Origin: Trebonia sp963759545
GTDB taxonomy: Bacteria > Actinomycetota > Actinomycetes > Streptosporangiales > Streptosporangiaceae
NCBI GenBank assembly: GCA_963759545.1
Contig: CAVXAB010000031.1
Location: forward strand, 1-64,000
Direction: 5' to 3'
Length of the DNA stretch: 64,000 nt
Both the position numbers and the translations under genes were made by a program. The notes under the pieces are model-generated. The model was not told where the DNA came from. It did not search any database and saw only the letters and a list, made by a program, of their open reading frames with translations. Positions 8,143 through 17,091 of the stretch are shown here, piece by piece. Within the stretch, counting starts at the first letter, position 1. The number at the start of each line of letters is the position of its first letter.

Positions 8143-10686
8143 TCAGATCGGTGGCGGGTCGAAGTCGACGTTGATTCTTGACCCGTTGGCGGCGGACTCT
8201 GTCAGCGGGTCATGCGGCCCAAGGACGTGCGCGCACCTGCTCGTCGTCGTGACGGAAAGCATTCTGGCTTCCTCGGCGGCCCCGTCGGCAGCGAGGTCAA
8301 GCGCTAGGTTTGCCGCGCAGCTCAGGGTCAAGAAGTGATCCTCGCCGAACAGGCGGGTGAGCCGCGCCAGCGAGTCATCGCCGAGTGCACGAGCCGCTTG
8401 TATGTCACCGAGCGCTGCTAGGTCGGTGGCGAGGTTGACCGCGACGGTGAGCGAGAAGAAATGGTCGCGAGTCAGTCTCGCGTCCAGCCCCGCAAGCGCC
8501 GTCTCGTTCAGCCGGCGGGCCGAGTGGGGGTCTCCGGTCAGTCGGCGCAGCAGCGCGAGGTTCCCAATGCAGCCGTAATTGTAGGGATGCTCGGCGCCGT
8601 AGACGTCGGGATACGTTTCCGCCGTTGCCGCGGCCAGTTCGAGCGCCTCAGTAATCTGCCCGACAACCCGCAGGACATTGGAGAGGCTGATCGCGGCGGC
8701 CATCGTGTCCGGGTTCTGCTGTCCGCGACGGTGCTTGCACTGCTCCAGTGTGTCGGTGGCCAGTTCAAGCGCCTCATCGTAATTGGCGGGGATCCTGCGC
8801 ATGGCGATCGACAGGTCTATCGCCGCGCGTAGTATCAGGTAATGCGCGGGGCCGAGCTGGTCCAGTCCGTAAACCATGACATCCTGACCGAGATCGCGGG
8901 CCTGGGGGAAATTGCCGCAAAGCCGCACTGCCCTTGCCAGGCCTATCCAGGAGTTCAGTATCTCGGTCGCGGAAACACCACCATTGGCGTCGCGCTGCGC
9001 TATATAGACGTATTTATACAACTCGCGTGCCTCGACGTACCTGCTGTCAAGTACGTAGTCGAGCGCGAGATTGTCCATGACCCGCAAGCTCTGCGGGTCC
9101 GTTGGCCCGAAGATTTCATTATGCAATGCGCGGGTCTCTTCATCGAGGGCTAGCGCGGAGGTGAAATCGCCGCGTGCCCGCAGGTCGGCGCCGAAAGCGT
9201 TCCGCAGGGCAAGAGTGAGGGGACTGCGCGGCTCGAGAACTCGCTCGGCACTGCGCAGCGTCGTTTCGATGATCTGGTAGGCCGCCGCCGCTTCGCCGAG
9301 TTCCCTGAGCGCGTTGCCTAGGTGACGGTTCGCATCGAGAACGTAAGGATCCGCGGGTCCCGAGTCTTTGGACCACTGCTCGATGAATCGCTCTGCGAAT
9401 GCCCGGCAACAAGCGAAGTCACCAGAAACGTAGAGATACCGCACCACCTCAAGAGCGAAGGCACGATGTGCGGGAATCTGGCAGTGCGCAAGGTCCGTCG
9501 TCGCGGAGCCGACATGCGCTACCAGGTCGCGGTACAGGGGCCAGTTCGTTGAGTTGGTGGGATTTCCTGGCGCTCCTGCGGCGAGGATCGAGTGAGCGTC
9601 CTGCCGGTAGCCGTCCTGCTCGCCCGGCCCGAGTTCGGCACGGAGCAATGCCTGGATCAGGCGGTGCACCGTAATGTACGGGCCATCCATCTTCACCAAG
9701 GCGAATCGCCCGAGCACGCTGATGGCCATGGACAACTCGATCGGGTCAGCTATGAGCGCGCCCGCCCCGGTCTGGCTTTCCTGCGAACCGAGCTTGAACA
9801 CGTCGCGCGGGATCGGCTCGGGGCCGAGGAAGGCGCAGCACCGCAGCAACTCGAGTGCCTGTGGTGACTGCTGCCGCAGTTGGGCAACCGAGATCTGCCA
9901 GGCGGCCGTCATCGACGTCGGGTACTCAAGCGCGGTCCCCTGCGCCAGGATCTCCGGGGTCCGCTCCTCGAGCAGTTGAAGGTAATCGTCGACAGACGTT
10001 CCGCTTTCGTAGAGCACGGCGCCCGCCTGCTCAAGCGCGAGCGGCAGGTCGCCCAGGCTCTCGGCAAGCTTGTCCGCGTCCGACTCAGTGAGGCGCTTGG
10101 GTACGCGCTTCAACAGGAACTGGACGCTCTCCGCGCGCTCGAAGACGTCAAGCGGGATCGTGTCCACTACTGGGCCCCAGCGGTGGTTCCGTGAGGTGAT
10201 TAGCACGTCGCCGGGTCCGCCGGGGATGAAGGGGAGCAGTTCCTCCGGCTGGTCGGCATTGTCGAAGATCAGCAACCACCGGCTATACGGCTCGCCTCGC
10301 CGGAGAGCGTCGAGTACAGCTCGCGTAGTCAAGTCGATTCCGGAAGCGGAAGGTGCTGGCAAGCCAAGGCACTCCGCCAGCCCCGCAAGCGATGCACGGA
10401 CGAGCGGCGTCTGGTCCGCGCGGATCCAGCAGACAAGATCGTATTCAGCGGCGTAGCGGTACGCGTATTCAATGGCTACCGCGGTTTTCCCCACACCGCC
10501 GAGGCCCTGCAGCGCCCGCGGAAGTGATTCCTTCGACAGCAATACAGCTGGCTTGCTGCCTTCGGTGCGATGCCCCAATTGGTCGAGGATATCGGCGCGC
10601 CCCGTGAAGTTCTTGTTGCGCGGCGGAACGCCCGCCCAGATACGGGCGGTCGACCATGACCTCTGCGGATTACCCGGAACCGTCAC
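8143..10686 (-). CDS. FxSxx-COOH system NB-ARC/tetratricopeptide repeat protein
   Basis: An intact protein of 847 residues from GTG 10686. The N-terminus has the PPRNKNFTGRADIL motif typical of the TPR proteins of FxSxx-COOH clusters. An NB-ARC ATPase follows, with P-loop GLGGVGKTAVAIEYAYRY (about residues 63-80), Walker B LLIFDNAD and the GxP-type motif GDLPLALEQAG. The last 400 residues are TPR-like helical repeats. STAND proteins of this build act as nucleotide-controlled switches or scaffolds; the exact job in FxSxx systems is not settled. It survives although the adjacent maturase is destroyed, so it may have an independent role or the loss may be recent. Confidence 0.82.
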   Translation of the reverse strand: MTVPGNPQRSWSTARIWAGVPPRNKNFTGRADILDQLGHRTEGSKPAVLLSKESLPRALQGLGGVGKTAVAIEYAYRYAAEYDLVCWIRADQTPLVRASLAGLAECLGLPAPSASGIDLTTRAVLDALRRGEPYSRWLLIFDNADQPEELLPFIPGGPGDVLITSRNHRWGPVVDTIPLDVFERAESVQFLLKRVPKRLTESDADKLAESLGDLPLALEQAGAVLYESGTSVDDYLQLLEERTPEILAQGTALEYPTSMTAAWQISVAQLRQQSPQALELLRCCAFLGPEPIPRDVFKLGSQESQTGAGALIADPIELSMAISVLGRFALVKMDGPYITVHRLIQALLRAELGPGEQDGYRQDAHSILAAGAPGNPTNSTNWPLYRDLVAHVGSATTDLAHCQIPAHRAFALEVVRYLYVSGDFACCRAFAERFIEQWSKDSGPADPYVLDANRHLGNALRELGEAAAAYQIIETTLRSAERVLEPRSPLTLALRNAFGADLRARGDFTSALALDEETRALHNEIFGPTDPQSLRVMDNLALDYVLDSRYVEARELYKYVYIAQRDANGGVSATEILNSWIGLARAVRLCGNFPQARDLGQDVMVYGLDQLGPAHYLILRAAIDLSIAMRRIPANYDEALELATDTLEQCKHRRGQQNPDTMAAAISLSNVLRVVGQITEALELAAATAETYPDVYGAEHPYNYGCIGNLALLRRLTGDPHSARRLNETALAGLDARLTRDHFFSLTVAVNLATDLAALGDIQAARALGDDSLARLTRLFGEDHFLTLSCAANLALDLAADGAAEEARMLSVTTTSRCAHVLGPHDPLTESAANGSRINVDFDPPPI

Positions 10687-10864
10687 AGCGTCATCCTAAT
10701 GCGTCCCTTCCATTTAGTGTTTCTGATGACTTCAAATGATGATGCTAGTAAGTCTTGGGAACGCGGACTTCCCATACTCGACAAGCAGGAGCTGGCCGGG
10801 AATCCTAGAGCGTGTGGTGGGCACCTCGGTCATGCCACTGCAGGTTGACCGCTGAGGAGGAGCA

Positions 10865-13579
10865 GTGGCGGATGGTTCTGCTGTGAGGAGGATCGGCGCT
10901 ACGGAGAAGGAACCGGGCGCGCCTTATCCCGGCTTGTTGCCCTTCCGGCAGACCGATCAAGACCGCTTTTTCGGACGCAGGATCGAGTCCAAGGCGCTGG
11001 CTGATTTCTGGCACGACAACCGAATCGTTCTTGCCGTCGGGCCGGTCGCTTGCGGGAAAACGTCACTGCTCCACGCCGGCGTTCTGCCGATCCTGACGCA
11101 GCAGCACGCGCACGTCCTGCCGCCCGGCCGGCTCTCCTACGGCGCGACGTTTCCAAGCGCGGCGCTGCCTGAGCACAATCCTTACACGCTCGCGCTGCTG
11201 CGTTCCTGGTCGCCGGGCGAAGCGCCCACCCGGTTCGTGGACCTCACCCTTAGGGACTTCGTCAGGACGCACGCCCAGCGGCACAAAGGCCCCCTCTATG
11301 CCGCGATCGACCAGGTCGACGACCTGCCTGGCGATTCGGGCCCGCGACGTGACCACCGCGACAAGCTCCTCGCCGAGCTAGCGGACGCGGTCGAGGCGGA
11401 GCCGCGTTTGCATCTGCTGTTGGTGGCACGCGATGACGTGGCCGACCTGATCTCCGCGCTACTGCACCCCGCGGCGAGATTCGATCTCGCCGCGCTGACC
11501 CGCCTCGGCGCGATCGAGGCGGTGGCCGGGCCGGCCGCCGCCGCCGGGCGGTCATTCGCCGAAGGGGCGGCAGAGAACCTGATAACGGATCTGCAGACCA
11601 GTCGCATCATGGGCGCCAACGGTGCGGAGCGGCACGTCCACAGCGACCAGGTCGAGCCAGCTCTCCTGCAGGCCGTCTGCCCCCGGCTGTGGAATTCGCT
11701 ACCGGAAGCCGAGCATGTGACCATGCGCGATGTGCGCCTCTTCGGTGACGCCGATAAGGCGCTTGCCGCTTACTGCGGCAAGGTCATCGCCTCGGTCGCC
11801 GATGACTTCGACCGGCCGGTGACCTGGGTACGCAACTGGCTGCTGCGCACCTTCATCACCGAGCTCGGCACGCGCGGGACGGCGTACGAGGGCGTCGCGG
11901 AAACGGCCGGCGTGCCGAACGAGATCGCGCGGGCGCTCGCGGACAGACACCTGCTGCTGGTGGAGCAGCGGTCTGGTTCGCGCTGGTATCAGCTCCTCGC
12001 CGACCGGCTCATCCAGCCGCTGCGGGACGCGGCTGACGAACTCCCGCCCGCCGCCGCCCCGGCGGGCTACCTGGCCGCCGCCGAGCGGGCACTGGCCCAA
12101 GGGGAGCTAGCCGTCGGCGAGCGGTTCGCCGGGCTGGCGCTGCGCTGTTCGGCCGACACCGACCTGCGGCTGCGCGCGGAGACCGAGTCCCTCCTCGGCA
12201 ACATCGCGGCCGAGCGCGGCGAGGCCGCGGAGGCCAAGGCAGAAGCCGAGAGCCATCACCGCGCCGCCGCCCGGCTCTTTGAGACGCTGCGCGACACCCC
12301 CGCGGTGGCCAGCCAGCTTGCCGCCATCGGGCAGTTGCTCATCCTGCAGCGGCGCCCGGAGGAAGCGCTCGAAGAATTCAGGGCGGCCATCGACCGGATG
12401 CCAGGCGATCCCGTCATCCAGACGGACCTCGCCCTCGCCCTCTGGCGGCTCGGCGAAAGTGAGGCTGCCGTCACGGTCCTCACGTCGGTCCTGGCGTTGG
12501 ACGGCGGGAACACCGTGGCGCTACGCGCGCGCGGTGAGATTCTCGCCGAGCTCGGCCGGGCTCGTCAGGCGATGCTGGACCTGGACCGGGTGACGCTGGC
12601 GGAAAGGCCCGCCACCCGTGCCGCCCGCGGGCTCGCGCTGGCCAAGCTCGGCGACCGATCCGCCGCCGACCGGGAAGTCGATGACGCCGTCGCCGAGGCA
12701 CCGTGGAACGGTTCCGTTCTCTTGCACGCGGCGCGAGCCAAGGCGCTCAACGGCGAGGAGGATGCCGCGGAAGAGCTGGCCCGGCGCGCGGTCGACGCCA
12801 CGGATCCCGGGCTTCCGCCCTATCACCGGGAGGTCGCTCTTCAGCTCGCCGGCCACACGCACGGCAGATCCGCTTTAACTCCGCCCGAGGCAGGCGGGGA
12901 CCGGCTAGCTGGCGCGGTCGCGAATGTGCGCGGGCAGCGGGATCTCCGCGCGCAACTGCGGGTCAGGCACCGGCGAGCCGAACGTGACGGAGAGCGGCAG
13001 CACGCCGGCCCACACGTCAAGCTCGAGGTCCTCCGGCTCGTCCGCGGGCATGCCGGTCCTGACCTTCACCGATGCCTCCGTCAGCGGGAGCGAGAGCACA
13101 GCAGTGGCCGCCAGCTCCTTCGTCGTCGGCTGCCTGGCGGCGGCCCACCGGCCGGGGATGAGGTGGTCGGTAATGAGCCGGAGCGCCTGCCAGCGCTCGT
13201 CGTCGTCCGTGACGACGGTCGCCGTGCCGAAGATGACGGCGCTGCGGTAGTTCACCGAGTGGCTGAACACCGACCGGGCGGCGACAAGCCCGTCCATGTG
13301 CGTAACGGTCACGCAGATCCGCTGGCCGTCCGCCGCCCAGAACGCCCCGTTCGCCGACGACCCGTGCAGGTACAGGGTGTCGCCGTCGCGCCCGTAGGCG
13401 GTGGGCAGCACGACCGGGGTGCCGTCGGACACCACGCCGAGATGGCAGATCAGGCCGGCGTCGAGCACCTCGTAGAGGGCGGCGCGGTCGGTCTGCCCGC
13501 GCTCACGGTGCCTGCGCAGGGTGGTGCGGGACGTGCTGGACAAAGGCATGGTCTCACTGCTCATGATCCCGTAGCCTAG
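10865..13579 (+). CDS. STAND-type NTPase with TPR repeats; frame runs past its natural end
   Basis: GTG 10865 follows gaggagg at a good distance. The N-terminus PYPGLLPFRQTDQDRFFGR is the usual entry to the novel-STAND (nSTAND1) ATPase, with Walker A GPVACGKTSLLHAG (about residues 60-73) and Walker B YAAIDQVDDL. TPR-like repeats fill about residues 395-660 (EEALEEFRAAIDRMPGD). Family-like sequence ends near 12870, after DPGLPPYHREVALQLAG. There is no stop there, and the frame continues 700 bp through the antisense of the flavin oxidase gene as an Arg/Gly-rich tail. The biological protein probably ends near 12900, its stop having been lost at a junction. Confidence 0.7.
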   Translation: MADGSAVRRIGATEKEPGAPYPGLLPFRQTDQDRFFGRRIESKALADFWHDNRIVLAVGPVACGKTSLLHAGVLPILTQQHAHVLPPGRLSYGATFPSAALPEHNPYTLALLRSWSPGEAPTRFVDLTLRDFVRTHAQRHKGPLYAAIDQVDDLPGDSGPRRDHRDKLLAELADAVEAEPRLHLLLVARDDVADLISALLHPAARFDLAALTRLGAIEAVAGPAAAAGRSFAEGAAENLITDLQTSRIMGANGAERHVHSDQVEPALLQAVCPRLWNSLPEAEHVTMRDVRLFGDADKALAAYCGKVIASVADDFDRPVTWVRNWLLRTFITELGTRGTAYEGVAETAGVPNEIARALADRHLLLVEQRSGSRWYQLLADRLIQPLRDAADELPPAAAPAGYLAAAERALAQGELAVGERFAGLALRCSADTDLRLRAETESLLGNIAAERGEAAEAKAEAESHHRAAARLFETLRDTPAVASQLAAIGQLLILQRRPEEALEEFRAAIDRMPGDPVIQTDLALALWRLGESEAAVTVLTSVLALDGGNTVALRARGEILAELGRARQAMLDLDRVTLAERPATRAARGLALAKLGDRSAADREVDDAVAEAPWNGSVLLHAARAKALNGEEDAAEELARRAVDATDPGLPPYHREVALQLAGHTHGRSALTPPEAGGDRLAGAVANVRGQRDLRAQLRVRHRRAERDGERQHAGPHVKLEVLRLVRGHAGPDLHRCLRQREREHSSGRQLLRRRLPGGGPPAGDEVVGNEPERLPALVVVRDDGRRAEDDGAAVVHRVAEHRPGGDKPVHVRNGHADPLAVRRPERPVRRRPVQVQGVAVAPVGGGQHDRGAVGHHAEMADQAGVEHLVEGGAVGLPALTVPAQGGAGRAGQRHGLTAHDPVA
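12905..13564 (-). CDS. Pyridoxamine 5'-phosphate oxidase-like flavin protein (NimA type)
   Basis: A 219-residue protein starting at ATG 13564. It shows the split-barrel FMN-binding pattern of the family: LICHLGVVSDGTPVVLPTAY, then DTLYLHGSSANG, then the Nim-like VTHMDGLVAARSVFSHSVNYRSAVIFG. Such proteins bind FMN or a related flavin and act as small-molecule oxidoreductases; some detoxify nitroimidazoles. It is divergent from the MocR regulator at 13625, a common arrangement in actinomycetes in which the regulator controls the oxidase. A second ATG 15 bp downstream is a possible start. Its whole length lies antisense to the run-on frame of the STAND protein. Confidence 0.85.
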   Translation of the reverse strand: MSSETMPLSSTSRTTLRRHRERGQTDRAALYEVLDAGLICHLGVVSDGTPVVLPTAYGRDGDTLYLHGSSANGAFWAADGQRICVTVTHMDGLVAARSVFSHSVNYRSAVIFGTATVVTDDDERWQALRLITDHLIPGRWAAARQPTTKELAATAVLSLPLTEASVKVRTGMPADEPEDLELDVWAGVLPLSVTFGSPVPDPQLRAEIPLPAHIRDRAS

Positions 13580-13583
13580 GCGG

Positions 13584-13610
13584 TAACTGGACTGGCACAA
13601 AGAGCCAATC
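13584..13610. promoter_or_regulatory. Divergent PPOX/MocR promoter with small inverted repeat
   Basis: The 60-bp divergent gap contains taactggactggcacaaag followed by agccaat. Within it tggc (13593-13596) and gcca (13604-13607) form an inverted repeat. This is the expected place for MocR autoregulation and PPOX control. Function is inferred from position. Confidence 0.4.
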
Positions 13611-13624
13611 ATGGAGAAGTTCCG

Positions 13625-15166
13625 ATGACCACTTTGCCGTCCGGCCTGCCGGTCGTGGTGGACCGCGCGGCCCCGACGCCGCTCGCCGTCCAGATATCCG
13701 CCCAGCTCCAGGCGGCCGTCACCGGCGGCGCGCTGCGGGCGGGAGACCGGCTGCCGTCCAGCCGCGACCTGTCGGCCACCCTCGGCGTCAGCAGGACCGT
13801 GGTGACGAACGCGTACGCCCGCCTCTTCGCGGAAGGCTGGCTGGAGGGCCGCCACGGCTCAGGCACCTACGTCGCCGACGTCACCCCGCCCCCGCCGCTA
13901 ACACTCAGCAATGCAACCGAGCCGGATCAGCGGCCGGGCCGGCCGCACGGCCGCGGGTCCGCGTGGGCTGATGTTCCGGGTACTCCAGAACGGAATCGTG
14001 TTTCACCTCGTCCCCTCGCTGCCTTTGGCGAGTTGGCGGCGCCGACGGGCCTGATCGATCTGCAACCAGGGATCTCGTGGGCGGAGGGGATCGAGCCCGC
14101 TGTCTGGCGCCGCGCGTGGCGGCAGGCGGGCGCGCACCTCCCGTCCCGCTGGCCCGACCCGTACGGCCTCCCTGAGCTGCGCGAAGAGATCGCCGCCTAC
14201 CTGCGCAGGTCCCGTGGTCTTGCCGTCACCCCGGCCCATGTCCTGGTCACTCAGGGCGTCTCAAGCGGCCTCGCGCTGCTCGCGGACGCACTGCTGACCC
14301 ATGGCGACAGGGCCGGCATCGAGGAACCCGGCTACGCCACGGGACGCGAGGTGCTGCACAGGGCCGGGGCGCGGATCGTGCCCTGCCGGGTCGACGCGCA
14401 CGGCATCGTCCCCGAGGAACTGCCCGGCGACCTCAAGCTGCTCTACACCACCCCCGCGCACCAGTACCCGCTTGGCGGCCGGCTGCCGGTGAACCGCAGG
14501 CAGGCGCTCATCGCCTGGGCGCGGTCCACGGGGGCGCTCGTTGTCGAGGACGACTACGACAGCGAGTTCCGTTATGACGTCGGCCCGCTGCCCGCGCTGC
14601 ACAGCATGGACCCCGACGTCATCGTCTACCTCGGTACCGCGTCGAAGGTCCTGGCGACCGCCTTCGGCGCGGGCTGGCTCGTCGCACCGCCCGAGCTGGT
14701 GGACAGGCTGGCGGCGCTGCGGCCACGGATCGGCACCCGCATACCTGAGGCGGTACAGCACGCCGTGCTCGCCTTGCTGCGCTCCGGCGACCTGGAACGG
14801 CACGTCCGCAAGATGCGCCTGGAGTACGCCCGCCGCCGCGCCGCGCTCGTTGACGGCTTGACCCATGCGGACAGGGACGCCGCGAACGGGCACCGGACGT
14901 CGGCGCGAGTGCCGTTCCGGCTCCTCGGCGACACGGCCGGCCTGCACGTGGTGCTTGAGCTGCCAGGCGACTACCCCGCCGAGCGTCTGGTCGACGCGGC
15001 CGCCGCCCGCGGCGTCGCGATCTACCCGCTCGACCGCTACTTCGCTGGCCCGCCCACGATGAGCGGCGTCATCCTCGGCTACGGCACCGCCACGCTGCCC
15101 CAGGTCAGACGCGCGGCCGCGGAGCTGGCCGAGCTGCTGACCAGCCGCCCCGAGCGGGATCGATAG
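13625..15166 (+). CDS. MocR/GntR-type PLP-dependent transcription regulator
   Basis: A 513-residue protein with ATG 13625 after ggagaagt. Residues about 15-80 form a GntR winged helix (AGDRLPSSRDLSATLGVSRTVV). A disordered linker leads to a class-I aminotransferase fold from about residue 140. The PLP-binding part is visible as VVEDDYDSEF and the Schiff-base lysine region YLGTASKVLATAFGAGWL. MocR proteins sense PLP or amino compounds and regulate vitamin B6 or amino-acid genes. It is divergent from the PPOX-like gene, its most likely target. Full length for the family. Confidence 0.9.
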   Translation: MTTLPSGLPVVVDRAAPTPLAVQISAQLQAAVTGGALRAGDRLPSSRDLSATLGVSRTVVTNAYARLFAEGWLEGRHGSGTYVADVTPPPPLTLSNATEPDQRPGRPHGRGSAWADVPGTPERNRVSPRPLAAFGELAAPTGLIDLQPGISWAEGIEPAVWRRAWRQAGAHLPSRWPDPYGLPELREEIAAYLRRSRGLAVTPAHVLVTQGVSSGLALLADALLTHGDRAGIEEPGYATGREVLHRAGARIVPCRVDAHGIVPEELPGDLKLLYTTPAHQYPLGGRLPVNRRQALIAWARSTGALVVEDDYDSEFRYDVGPLPALHSMDPDVIVYLGTASKVLATAFGAGWLVAPPELVDRLAALRPRIGTRIPEAVQHAVLALLRSGDLERHVRKMRLEYARRRAALVDGLTHADRDAANGHRTSARVPFRLLGDTAGLHVVLELPGDYPAERLVDAAAARGVAIYPLDRYFAGPPTMSGVILGYGTATLPQVRRAAAELAELLTSRPERDR

Positions 15167-15175
15167 GCCGCGGGC

Positions 15176-15601
15176 TCAGCCGGTCATGTTGAAGGCGGCA
15201 ATCACCTTGGTCGGGCGCAGCCGGACCACGAGCTCGCCGGGAACACCGTTGCGCTTGCCGACCTCCTCCGCGCGGTCCTTACCCATGTACCGCGCGGCGA
15301 TCGCGATGGCGGTGCGCAGCAGTTCTGCTGGCTCCTCCGACAGCTCGGCGGTGCCCTGGACTTGGACGAACCCGTAGGGCCGCTCCTCCAGATCGACGCA
15401 GAGCGTGGCCCTGGGATCGCGCGCGAGCGCCCGGCCCTTGGCCGTGTCCTTGCCGGTGTTGAAGACGAGGGTGCCGTCCTCGACGATGAACCAGACAGGG
15501 ACCACGAGCGGCCTGCCGTCCCGGCTGGTGTAGGCCAGCTTGCCCGTCCGGGTACCCGCGCTGAGGAAGGCGCTGATCTTGGGGTCTGTCACCGATGCCA
15601 C
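15176..15601 (-). CDS. PPOX-class F420-dependent oxidoreductase
   Basis: A 141-residue split-barrel protein, convergent with MocR. It contains KLAYTSRDGRPLVVPVWFIV, NTGKDTAKGRALARDPRATL and VQVQGTAELSEEP, the usual landmarks of the small actinobacterial PPOX/F420 family (TIGR03618-like). These enzymes reduce or oxidise small substrates with deazaflavin F420. Length matches the family. The physiological substrate cannot be told from sequence. The gene lies 9 bp downstream of the LysE-type exporter on the same strand, so both may be one transcript. Confidence 0.8.
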   Translation of the reverse strand: MASVTDPKISAFLSAGTRTGKLAYTSRDGRPLVVPVWFIVEDGTLVFNTGKDTAKGRALARDPRATLCVDLEERPYGFVQVQGTAELSEEPAELLRTAIAIAARYMGKDRAEEVGKRNGVPGELVVRLRPTKVIAAFNMTG

Positions 15602-15610
15602 ACGGACAGT

Positions 15611-16288
15611 CTACGAACCCGCCCACCGCGCCACCTCGCCCGCCCGGGCTAACTTGCCTTGCCCGGTCAGCGCGACGGTGACTCCGACGCCGATCATCGC
15701 CAGGCCGCCCGCGCCGCCGACGAGCTCGTACCGGCGCGGCGACCGCGCGAACCAGCCACGGACCACGCTGGCGGCCAGTCCCCAGGTGCAGTCGGAGGCC
15801 AGGCCAAGGCAGACGGAGATGATGGCAAGCAGCAGCATCTGCGCCGGAACGTTCCCCGCGCTCCGGTTGACGAACTGCGGGAGGATCGCGCCGAACAAGA
15901 TGTACGCCTTCGGGTTGGTCACGCCGACGATCACGCCGTCCCGCAGCGCCCGCCAGCCGTCGCTCGCGCCGCCCGCCTGCGCCATTGCCGACGCGAGCGA
16001 GTGCCTGTGCCGTATCGCCTGGACGCCGAGGTATACCAGGTACAGCGCCCCGGCCAGCTTCACGACGGTGAATACCTGCGCGGAACGCTGGAGCAGGCTC
16101 CCGAGCCCGACCGCCACGCAGGCGGCCACCACGTAGTTTCCCACCGCGTGCCCGGCCGCGGTCGCGACCGCGGTTCGCCGTCCGTGCGACAGTGCGCGCC
16201 CGATCACGAACAGCACCCCAGGACCGGGGATGACGATGATGACGAGCGACGCGAGCGTGAAGCCGATCAGGTGCCCCGACGAGATCAT
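15611..16288 (-). CDS. LysE/RhtB family amino-acid exporter
   Basis: 225 residues with about six hydrophobic segments and the family N-terminus IVIPGPGVLFVIGRALSHGRR, followed by AAGHAVGNYVVAA and GVTNPKAYILFGAILPQFV. LysE/RhtB proteins export basic or other amino acids and homoserine lactones across the membrane. It starts at ATG 16288 and ends 9 bp before the F420-type oxidase. Substrate unknown. Confidence 0.87.
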   Translation of the reverse strand: MISSGHLIGFTLASLVIIVIPGPGVLFVIGRALSHGRRTAVATAAGHAVGNYVVAACVAVGLGSLLQRSAQVFTVVKLAGALYLVYLGVQAIRHRHSLASAMAQAGGASDGWRALRDGVIVGVTNPKAYILFGAILPQFVNRSAGNVPAQMLLLAIISVCLGLASDCTWGLAASVVRGWFARSPRRYELVGGAGGLAMIGVGVTVALTGQGKLARAGEVARWAGS

Positions 16289-16424
16289 CGGCCCTCATTC
16301 CTCGCGAGTACGCGCAAGCTGGGGCCATATGTCGCGGTCATGCTCCCATTGAACCAGGCGGCCGGAACCTGGGTAAGTCCGTGACCGCCGCATAACCAGG
16401 TGCTGGGCTGGATAGGTGCGGGAC

Positions 16425-17087
16425 ATGACGGCTACGCGCAAGCAGGTGACGGTCGAGGGCGGTGGCGTGGCGCTCCCCGGTGACCTCACCGTTCCCGATG
16501 ACCCGTCCGGGCTCGTGCTGTTCGCCCACGGCAGCGGCAGTTCCCGGCGCTCGCCGCGGAACCGGGCGGTGGCGGCGAGCCTCAACGAGGCCGGCCTTGG
16601 CACGCTGCTCTTCGACTTGCTGACCGCCGAAGAGGAACGCGTGGACGCGCAAACGGGTGCGCTGCGGTTCGACATAGCGCTGCTCGGGCGGCGCCTGACG
16701 ATGGCCGTCGACTGGCTCGGCGGCAGCGCGCGGCTGGCGGGGCGGCTGCCGTGCGGCCTGTTCGGCGCGAGCACCGGGGCGGCCGCGGCCCTCGCCACCG
16801 CGGGCGAGCGGCCCGCCCGCGTCCGCGCGGTAGTGTCCAGGGGCGGCCGGCCCGACCTGGCGGGTCCGCTGCTCGCGGACGTGCGCGCGCCCGTCCTGCT
16901 CATCGTCGGCGGCGCGGACACCCAGATACTCCAGCTTAACGAGGCGATACTGGCCGACCTGCCCGACGGCAGCGACCTGACGGTCGTGCCAGGCGCGAGC
17001 CATCTGTTCGCCGAGCCCGGCGCCCTCGACCAGGTCGCGCGGCTGGCGGCCGACTGGTTCAGCGGGCACCTCGTCGCCGCTACTTGA
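16425..17087 (+). CDS. Alpha/beta hydrolase (dienelactone hydrolase-like)
   Basis: A 220-residue alpha/beta hydrolase. The oxyanion segment LFAHGSGSSRRSPRN, nucleophile elbow GLFGASTGAA (Ser in G-x-S-x-G) and the catalytic His in PGASHLFAEPGALD are all present; the acid is probably Asp in VGGADTQIL. Actinomycete members often sit with phosphoribosyltransferase or universal stress genes, but none is seen here. The start at ATG 16425 matches the family N-terminus. It converges with the ligase gene, with only 4 bp between stops. Specific substrate unknown. Confidence 0.83.
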   Translation: MTATRKQVTVEGGGVALPGDLTVPDDPSGLVLFAHGSGSSRRSPRNRAVAASLNEAGLGTLLFDLLTAEEERVDAQTGALRFDIALLGRRLTMAVDWLGGSARLAGRLPCGLFGASTGAAAALATAGERPARVRAVVSRGGRPDLAGPLLADVRAPVLLIVGGADTQILQLNEAILADLPDGSDLTVVPGASHLFAEPGALDQVARLAADWFSGHLVAAT

Positions 17088-17091
17088 CCAG

